In this document: positions 58,843 through 64,000 of the stretch, piece by piece
Position numbering within the stretch: the stretch's first letter is position 1
How the letters are laid out: every line of letters starts with the position of its first letter
Assembly: GCF_030817495.1 (NCBI RefSeq)
Contig: NZ_JAUSZK010000001.1
Location: forward strand, 1,529,001-1,593,000
Reading direction: 5' to 3'
Source: Streptomyces sp. V3I7
GTDB lineage: Bacteria > Actinomycetota > Actinomycetes > Streptomycetales > Streptomycetaceae
Length of the DNA stretch: 64,000 nt
Notes under the pieces: generated by a model
Told to the model about the DNA's origin: nothing
Database searches by the model: none
What the model saw: only the letters and a program-made list of their open reading frames with translations
Made by a program: the position numbers and the translations under genes

Positions 58843-59484
58843 TCAGCCGTTCCACGCCGGGTGGCGGGGGTCGTCGGCGCGTACCAGGACGTCGGCCGAG
58901 GACGCGGGGTCGGTCTCCTCGATGTAGCGCTCGAAGGCTGGGAGAGTCCACTGGTCGTCCTCCGGCGTACGGCGCCGCAGGGCGCCCGGGGAGAGCTGGA
59001 CGTGGACGGTCATGTCGAAGGGGAACCAATGCCGAAGGAGGAGAGGACCGTGAAGCAACAGGACTCCACCAGGCGGGAGTTGGACGTACGAGCTGCGCGT
59101 GGCGCGGTCGGTGGCGGGGTCCCACAGGTCAGGGAGGACGCGGCCGTCTCCGCCAGGGTCGAGAGGACCGAACACCTCGCGCCACAGGGCTGCCGTGTCG
59201 AACCAGCCTTCGTAGTACGACTCCGTGTCGCGGCGGCCATACTCCAGCCGGAGGGAGGCCGGACGCAGAAAGTCCTCGGTCCCCACCAGCAGCGAGGGGC
59301 GGCCACGCACCCTCAACGCCTCCGCGACCCGCTCGGCCAGGTCCCCCGGCCGAGCCGCCGGCGCACCGTCGAAAGCGACGCGCGGCCAGGAGCCACCGTC
59401 GGCGGACTCCAGCATGAGCAGCCGCTCGGCCAGCTGCTCGCCGAGCCGGTCCCAGGTGATCGCTTCGAGTCGCACGGGTCCCAT
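58843..59484 (-). CDS. Uridine kinase-like protein lacking the P-loop lysine
   Basis: A 213-residue protein with the outline of the uridine kinase/nucleoside kinase fold: [22 protein letters not shown] near residue 36 stands where GxxGxGK(T/S) is expected, but the Gly-Lys-Ser/Thr is absent. The lid and base-binding parts remain (DFLRPASLRLEYGRRDTESYYEGWFD and LLLHGPLLLRHWFPFDMTVHV). It is therefore perhaps a non-catalytic or non-nucleotide-dependent relative. ATG 59484 is chosen; the frame runs further up without protein character. Divergent from the DUF2293 gene. Confidence 0.7.
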   Translation of the reverse strand: MGPVRLEAITWDRLGEQLAERLLMLESADGGSWPRVAFDGAPAARPGDLAERVAEALRVRGRPSLLVGTEDFLRPASLRLEYGRRDTESYYEGWFDTAALWREVFGPLDPGGDGRVLPDLWDPATDRATRSSYVQLPPGGVLLLHGPLLLRHWFPFDMTVHVQLSPGALRRRTPEDDQWTLPAFERYIEETDPASSADVLVRADDPRHPAWNG

Positions 59485-59597
59485 GATGCCGCGCGATGTG
59501 CGGGGAGCCCCGACCCAGGGCTCCGTGCTGGATGCCCGGCCACCCGGCCGGAGAGACCCAGCAGAGAATCCTCGGCCGGACAGGGAAAGGACCACGT

Positions 59598-60293
59598 ATG
59601 GCGCCCCTCGTGACTCCCTCGTCCGGAAGCGGCCTGGTCGTGATCCAGCCGCTGCGGCGGAAGCACTGTGCCGCGTGCCGGCGCGGGCCGTTGTCGCTGC
59701 TCGTGGTCGAGGACGGTACGCCGCGTTGCCTCGACTGCGCCGACCTCGGGCATCTGGTGTTCCTGCCGAGCGGTGACACCGCGCTCACGCGCCGGTCGCG
59801 GGAGGAGAGCGCGTTGTCGGCGGTGGTGGTGCGGCTCAACCGGCGCAGGAACCGGTACGAGCGCCAAGGGGTGCTCGTCGAGGAGGAGGCGCTGGCGCGG
59901 GCCGAGGAGCGGTGCCTGGCCGACTCGGAGGCCAGGAGCAGACGCCGGGCACGGGACACGCAGCGCCGGGCGGTGGAGGACGTGCGGTTCCCGGAGGCGT
60001 TCACCGCGGAGATCCGGCGGCTGTTTCCCGGGTGTCCGGCCGAGCGGGCCCAGGGGATCGCGGCGCACGCGTCGCTGCGGGGCAGCGGCCGGGTCGGGCG
60101 TAGTGCGGCGGGGCGGGCCTTGTCCGAGGAGGCCGTGAGATCGGCGGTCGCGGCGTCAGTACGGCACGTGGACACGCCGTACGACCAGTTGCTGATGAGC
60201 GGCGTGCCTCGGAAAGAGGCGCGGCGGCGAACGGCGGGAAAGGTGGAGACGGTGCTGGCGGAGTGGGGGGTGTCGGATGAGGGTGTGGACTGA
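59598..60293 (+). CDS. DUF2293-domain protein
   Basis: A 231-residue, arginine-rich protein. The N-terminal part has a CxxC pair (HCAACRRG) and CLDCADLGHLVFL, suggesting a small zinc-binding knuckle. A charged helical stretch rich in RRxR follows, then the DUF2293 domain: FPEAFTAEIRRLFPGCPAERAQGIAAHA near residue 135 and a C-terminal VRHVDTPYDQLLMSGVPRKEAR. The function is unknown; the basic composition and zinc motif suggest nucleic-acid binding. ATG 59598 is preceded by GGAAAGGA. Confidence 0.8.
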   Translation: MAPLVTPSSGSGLVVIQPLRRKHCAACRRGPLSLLVVEDGTPRCLDCADLGHLVFLPSGDTALTRRSREESALSAVVVRLNRRRNRYERQGVLVEEEALARAEERCLADSEARSRRRARDTQRRAVEDVRFPEAFTAEIRRLFPGCPAERAQGIAAHASLRGSGRVGRSAAGRALSEEAVRSAVAASVRHVDTPYDQLLMSGVPRKEARRRTAGKVETVLAEWGVSDEGVD

Positions 60294-60451
60294 GACAGGG
60301 GTGGGGCGCGTTCTGCGGAGGTTGCTGGGCTCGCCGCTGTGGGGATGGCTCGGCTCTCCTCTGCGCGGCGGGAGCGGGGGACGTATCGTGGCCGGAAGGG
60401 CGCCGACCGGTGATGTACGGGTCGTGGTACGCGGACGCAAGGAAGACGGCC

Positions 60452-61939
60452 ATGGCCGATCCCAAGGGTTTCATGACCACGCCGCGCGAGGAGTGGCCGC
60501 GTCGGCCTGTCACGGAGCGGGCCCGGGACTGGGACGAGGTGTACGTCCCTGGAGCGCTGCTGCCGATCATCAGCAAGCAGGCCGACCGCTGCATGGACTG
60601 CGGGATCCCGTTCTGCCACGACGCCTGCCCGCTGGGCAATCTGATCCCCGACTGGAACGACTTGGTCTCGCGCGAGGACTGGCGTGCGGCGAGCGAGCGG
60701 TTGCACGCCACGAACAACTTCCCCGAGTTCACGGGGCGGTTGTGTCCGGCGCCGTGCGAGGCGGGGTGTGTGCTCGCGATCAACCAGCCGGCCGTCACCA
60801 TCAAGAACGTCGAGTGCGCGATCGCGGACCGGGCCTGGGTGGAGGGCTTCACACCGCCGCGGCCGCCGGACCGGCTGTCCGGCCGGACGGTCGCGGTGAT
60901 CGGTTCGGGGCCGACGGGGCTCGCCGCGGCGCAGCAGCTCACCCGGGCCGGCCACACCGTCGCCGTGTACGAGCGGGACGACCGGATCGGCGGGCTGATG
61001 AGGTACGGCATCCCCGCGTTCAAGATGGAGAAGCACCATCTGGAGCGGCGGCTGGAGCAGATGCGCGCCGAGGGGACCAGGTTCCGTACGTCGACGGTGG
61101 TCGGACGGGACGTAGGGGCGGCCGAGCTGCGGGCGCGCTACGACGCCGTGGTGATCGCGACCGGGGCGACGGCGTGGCGGGAACTTCCGGTGCCTGGTCG
61201 GAAGTTGCAGGGGATACACCAGGCGATGGCGTATCTGCCGCTGGCCAACCGGGTGTGCGAGGGGGATCTGGAGGCCTCTCCCCTGTCGGCCGCTGGGAAG
61301 CACGTCGTGATCGTGGGAGGGGGCGACACCGGGGCGGACTGTCTCGGTACGGCGGTGCGGGAGGGCGCGGCGTCGGTGACCCAGCTGGACATCTACGCCC
61401 AGCCGGGGGCCGACCGGGACGAGGACCGCGATCCCTGGCCGACGTACCCCAAGCTCTACCGGCTGTCGCCCGCGCACGAGGAGGCGCGCGACCTGGAGAC
61501 GGCGCCGGCGGCGGACGCGGACGCGCGGCTCTTCGCGGCGTCGACGCTCCGCTTCGCCGGGGACACGAACGGGCACGTGCGGTCGCTGCATCTGACCGAG
61601 GTGGACGCGGAGCGGCGGCCGCTGCCGGGTACGGAGCAGGTCCTCCCGGCCGATCTGGTGCTGCTCGCTCTCGGCTTCTCCGGTCCCGACCGGAAGGACG
61701 GGCTCATCGACCAGCTGGAGCTCGCCCTGGAGCCCCGGGGCACGATCGCCCGGGACGCGGACTTCGCGACCAATGTTCCCGGGGTGTTCGCCGCAGGGGA
61801 CGCCGCGCGTGGGCAGTCGCTGATCGTGTGGGCGATCGCGGAGGGGCGGGCGGTGGCGGCGGCCGTCGACCGCTATCTGACGGGGAGTTCACAACTGCCG
61901 GCGCCGATATCGCCGTACGACCGGCCCATGGCAGTCTGA
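60452..61939 (+). CDS. gltD: Glutamate synthase small subunit (GltD-like)
   Basis: Iron-sulfur flavoprotein of 495 residues that passes electrons from NADPH. Seven cysteines for two [4Fe-4S] clusters are seen: C47, C50, C55, C59 (CMDCGIPFCHDACP) and C98, C102, C106 (CPAPCEAGC). The FAD fold VAVIGSGPTGLAAAQ begins near 147 and the NADPH fold VVIVGGGDTGADCLG near 285; VFAAGDAARGQSLIVWAI ends the second domain. ATG 60452 follows AAGGAAG; an upstream ATG at 60410 would extend it by 14 residues. The usual gltB large subunit is not in the window, so it may act alone or with an unlinked partner. Confidence 0.93.
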   Translation: MADPKGFMTTPREEWPRRPVTERARDWDEVYVPGALLPIISKQADRCMDCGIPFCHDACPLGNLIPDWNDLVSREDWRAASERLHATNNFPEFTGRLCPAPCEAGCVLAINQPAVTIKNVECAIADRAWVEGFTPPRPPDRLSGRTVAVIGSGPTGLAAAQQLTRAGHTVAVYERDDRIGGLMRYGIPAFKMEKHHLERRLEQMRAEGTRFRTSTVVGRDVGAAELRARYDAVVIATGATAWRELPVPGRKLQGIHQAMAYLPLANRVCEGDLEASPLSAAGKHVVIVGGGDTGADCLGTAVREGAASVTQLDIYAQPGADRDEDRDPWPTYPKLYRLSPAHEEARDLETAPAADADARLFAASTLRFAGDTNGHVRSLHLTEVDAERRPLPGTEQVLPADLVLLALGFSGPDRKDGLIDQLELALEPRGTIARDADFATNVPGVFAAGDAARGQSLIVWAIAEGRAVAAAVDRYLTGSSQLPAPISPYDRPMAV

Positions 61940-61986
61940 CGCGGGGGCGTCGGCCGCACCGAGAGTCCGGGGTTACGGGCCGGAGG

Positions 61987-62378
61987 TCAGGGTTTGCGGC
62001 CCACCGTGCCGTAGCCCGGGACGGTTCCGTCGTTCTGGCCGGGGACCGGCTCGCCCAGTTGGGGGTTTCACTGGTGCACCCCGAGGACGGCGCGTTGGAC
62101 GACGTGGGGGTCCGTGGCGATCTCCCGGGCGATCTGATGGAGGTTCGGCTCGGTGGGGATGCCCGTGCCGATGTCGGGGAACTGCCGTGTCCCGTTCCGG
62201 GGCAGCCGGCGCGTGGCGCGGTGCTTGAACGCGCGGTTGACGCGGGTCATGACCGGAACCCTCGGTTCGAGGGCGAGTATCAGCCGGCCCATCTCCTGGT
62301 CGGCCGGGTAGTTGTCCTGTTCGGGAGGGATGCGGTCGGCTGGTGTCGATCTCGGTCAATTCGGTGGTCGAGAGCAGC
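61987..62378 (-). pseudogene. Internally deleted DUF574-type SAM methyltransferase remnant
   Basis: The minus strand begins near 62378 with STTELTEIDTSRPHP (one frame), continues in another frame with QDNYPADQEMGRLILALEP, then NRAFKHRATRRL and the motif-I sequence FPDIGTGIPTEPNLHQIA, and stops after DPHVV. The family C-terminus GYGTVGRKP with its stop (61987-61989) is still present in a different frame. Thus the ends of a DUF574 methyltransferase (about 270 residues in relatives) survive, while about 150-170 middle residues and a piece near the N-terminal LLGGK motif are lost. Confidence 0.75.
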
Positions 62379-62385
62379 GGGCTGT

Positions 62386-62661
62386 TCAGGACAGCAGGAA
62401 GTCCGCCGCCCCGGCCTTGGCGCCCTCGATGAAGGCCGTCATCTCGGCAGAGGTGTAGATCAGCGCCGGTCCGTCCGGGTCGGTGGACTGGCGGACGGCT
62501 ATTCGGCCGTCGTCCAGCTTCATCGCTTCCAGGCAGTTGCCCCCGTTGCCGCCGCTCCAGGGCTTGTGCCACCCCTCGCTGCCCAACTCCCGTGCGGGCA
62601 TGCCGTTGTAGACGCGCTCCGCGCAGACCACGGGCCCGGGCTGGGACATGATGCGATCCAT
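62386..62661 (-). CDS. DUF397-domain protein
   Basis: A 91-residue protein with the DUF397 pattern typical of Streptomyces: GWHKPWSGGNGGNCLEAMKL (SxxNGxCVE-like), IAVRQSTDPDGPALIYTSAEM and FIEGAKAGAADFLL. These small proteins are paired with Scr1/WhiJ-like HTH regulators and may control them directly. Its ATG at 62661 abuts the stop of the upstream regulator gene, so the two are translationally linked. Confidence 0.9.
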   Translation of the reverse strand: MDRIMSQPGPVVCAERVYNGMPARELGSEGWHKPWSGGNGGNCLEAMKLDDGRIAVRQSTDPDGPALIYTSAEMTAFIEGAKAGAADFLLS

Positions 62662-63522
62662 TCACAACTCCTTGCGGAGATCCAGGAGGATCTCCTTCGT
62701 GCGATGTGCTGCGGCGGCCTGGGCCGCCATGCGGTCCATGACCTCGAGGTAGCTCGCCACCTCGGCGGGCGTGTCCAGGTAGACGGCGCCGGTCAGGTAC
62801 TCGCTGTAGACCATGTCGGGAAGCTCCGGCACGGCGAATCGGAACAGGACGAACGGGCCGTACGTGCCGGGGTGCGGCCCACTCGCGAAGGGGGTGATCT
62901 GGAGGGTCACGTTGGGCAGCCGTTCGACGTCGAGCAGCTTGTCGATCTGCCCGCGCATGACCTCCGGTGGGCCGACCGGCCGGCGCAGGGCGGTCTCGTC
63001 CATCACCGCCCAGAACCGGGGGGCGTCGGAGCGGGTGAGCAAGCCCTGGCGCTGCATGCGCAGTGCGACGTGCCGCTCGATGTCGTCGGGACGGGTCTGG
63101 CCGATGGCACCCGATCTCAGCACACCCCGCGCGTAGTCCTCGGTCTGGAGGAGTCCGGGCACGAAGTGCGGCTCGTACGAGCGGATGAGCGCGGCGGCGC
63201 CCTCCAGGCTGACGTGCATCGAGAACCAGCCCGGCAGGATGGCGTGGAATCGCTGCCACCAGCCCGGCTTGTTGGCCTCCTCGGCCAGCCGTACGAAGTC
63301 GTCGGTTTCGTCGTCGCGGACGCCGTACGCCTTCAGCAGGAGCTGGACGTACGGGATCTTGAGGGATACCTCGGCGGTCTCCATGCGGCGGATGGTGGCC
63401 GGGGCGACGTGGAGGACGCGGGCGGCCTCCTCGCGCTTGAGGCCGGCGCGTTCCCGCAGGTCCAACAGGCGTCGGCCGAGGACGACCTGGCCCACGGTCG
63501 GTGCGGACCGCGGCTCGCTCAC
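62662..63522 (-). CDS. Helix-turn-helix regulator with DUF5753 domain (Scr1/WhiJ type)
   Basis: A 286-residue regulator. The Xre HTH is at about 13-70: GRRLLDLRERAGLKREEAARVLHVAPATIRRMETAE. The DUF5753 ligand-like domain follows, with FVPGLLQTEDYARGVL near 125, FWAVMDETALRRPVG near 175 and LPNVTLQITPFASGPHPG near 210. GTG 63522 is chosen because GGAGGTGGGAGC lies directly upstream; ATG 63540 is an alternative. Homologues with a DUF397 partner govern development and antibiotic onset. An inverted-repeat operator is present in the divergent region. Confidence 0.92.
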   Translation of the reverse strand: MSEPRSAPTVGQVVLGRRLLDLRERAGLKREEAARVLHVAPATIRRMETAEVSLKIPYVQLLLKAYGVRDDETDDFVRLAEEANKPGWWQRFHAILPGWFSMHVSLEGAAALIRSYEPHFVPGLLQTEDYARGVLRSGAIGQTRPDDIERHVALRMQRQGLLTRSDAPRFWAVMDETALRRPVGPPEVMRGQIDKLLDVERLPNVTLQITPFASGPHPGTYGPFVLFRFAVPELPDMVYSEYLTGAVYLDTPAEVASYLEVMDRMAAQAAAAHRTKEILLDLRKEL

Positions 63523-63826
63523 GCTCCCACCTCCACGCATGCGTCCCGGACAGTCCTACGGCGCCATGCGAAGGCTCACTCGGTGAACGGTCCCCCGGTC
63601 ATGTTCCGCGGCCATGCTCAAGGGCCGCGTTCCATGACCTGTTCTTTGACCGCGTTCGTGGCCGTGCTTCGTGGCCGGAAACCGCGTTCCGTGATGCGAC
63701 CGATCGCCGATGACCCCAACTGGCGCCGTGGGACCTGCTGTTGCGAGCAGTGTGCCACGGCTCTTCATCTCGTCATACAACACTCTGCATTTTTCAGAGT
63801 GATGCTTGCCATGTGTTCCTGGCAGG
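63523..63826. promoter_or_regulatory. Divergent regulatory region with CACTCTG/CAGAGTG operator
   Basis: About 304 bases with no gene supported. At 63781-63801, CACTCTG and CAGAGTG are a perfect 7-base inverted repeat around 7 AT-rich bases (CATTTTT), just before the ATP-binding protein gene. It is a good candidate operator for the adjacent Scr1/WhiJ-type regulator. The rest holds a repeated TTCGTGGCCG but no clear promoter consensus. Confidence 0.55.
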
Positions 63827-64000
63827 GTGATAGTGGCAAGCGTGATTCCGTCCGCGCCCTTAGCAACAGTCACCGCCGCCGACCGTTCCGGTCCCGGCGC
63901 AGTTACGGGAGTCGTCCCCGGTGGGGTGGCTGTCGAGCGCAGGTTCCGGTTCGAGTTGGCCGCGCATCCGGCTTCTCCCGCCCAGGCGAGGCGGCTGACA
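63827..64000 (+). CDS. ATP-binding (HATPase/anti-sigma-like) protein, 3' truncated by window edge
   Basis: The first 58 residues of an open frame starting at GTG 63827 (GGCAGG upstream). After a variable leader, VERRFRFELAAHPASPAQARRLT matches the beginning of the stand-alone GHKL ATP-binding regulators that accompany Scr1-like/DUF397 pairs in Streptomyces. The ATP-binding motifs would lie beyond the window, so the call rests on this short block and the context. Confidence 0.65.
   Translation, partial: MIVASVIPSAPLATVTAADRSGPGAVTGVVPGGVAVERRFRFELAAHPASPAQARRLT

Noticed and set aside
59129..61591. Minus-strand open frame of 820 codons over the DUF2293 gene and gltD
   Set aside because: Arg/Pro-rich antisense product; gltD cysteine and dinucleotide motifs on the plus strand settle the coding strand.

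Overview
This 64 kb window is chromosomal DNA of a Streptomyces or a very close relative. Codon third positions are almost all G or C, GTG and TTG starts are common, and genes are often coupled by 4-base overlaps. Diagnostic genes include whiA with yvcK and rapZ, an RbpA-family protein, an Scr1-type regulator with a DUF397 partner, and mycothiol-type enzymes. No tRNA, rRNA, CRISPR array, transposase or prophage gene was seen. Most of the window is vertically inherited core chromosome with a few accessory inserts.

Layout. 1-4.3 kb: the end of ctaA (heme A synthase), a nucleotidyltransferase, an amidohydrolase, a small conserved protein and ctaB (heme O synthase). 4.7-11.25 kb: a compact pentose phosphate operon tkt-tal-zwf-opcA-pgl. 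11.3-22.3 kb: an accessory block that separates pgl from pgi. It holds an alpha-glucoside operon (GH13 enzyme, binding lipoprotein, two permeases, one with an inserted extracytoplasmic domain), an orphan solute-binding protein, and a PadR-ABC ATPase-FtsX permease exporter cassette. It ends in a field of GC-rich hairpin repeats. 22.3-28.4 kb: pgi, an RbpA paralogue, secG, tpiA, pgk and gap. 28.9-34.0 kb: the overlapping operon uvrC-rapZ-yvcK-whiA. 34.3-38.0 kb: an uncharacterised HTH protein, a Tat-exported Rieske lipoprotein, and a lacI-pfkB sugar operon with a clear double LacI operator. 38.1-44.6 kb: uvrA with a histone-like tail, a mycothiol-dependent-isomerase-like protein, a metallo-beta-lactamase-fold hydrolase (both apparently leaderless), aroQ and an LD-carboxypeptidase. 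44.6-45.4 kb: a decayed MFS transporter.

45.4-48.9 kb is a cation-homeostasis block: a ChaA-type antiporter, an ABM-like protein, terC and terD. The terC gene is preceded by what reads as a yybP-ykoY manganese riboswitch whose closing-stem strand can also pair with the ribosome binding site. A long inverted repeat overlaps the promoter. 49-64 kb: uvrB, an MHYT membrane sensor, a secreted glycerophosphodiesterase, an alkyltransferase, a pseudouridine-degradation pair (psuG-pfkB kinase), a methyltransferase, corA, a CBS protein, a kinase-like protein lacking its P-loop, a DUF2293 protein, gltD, an internally deleted DUF574 methyltransferase remnant, and a DUF397/HTH/ATP-binding regulatory locus cut by the window end.

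Functionally, central carbon metabolism (pentose phosphate and lower glycolysis) and all three uvr excision-repair genes lie within 45 kb. The strongest new-looking observations are regulatory: the terC riboswitch and promoter inverted repeat, the tandem LacI operators, the three-half-site putative PadR operator, covarying hairpin repeats, and leaderless promoters. The domain insertion in the MalF-type permease and the lysine/alanine tails on UvrA and OpcA are the main protein-level oddities. All functional calls rest on reading motifs in the translations; no database search was run.
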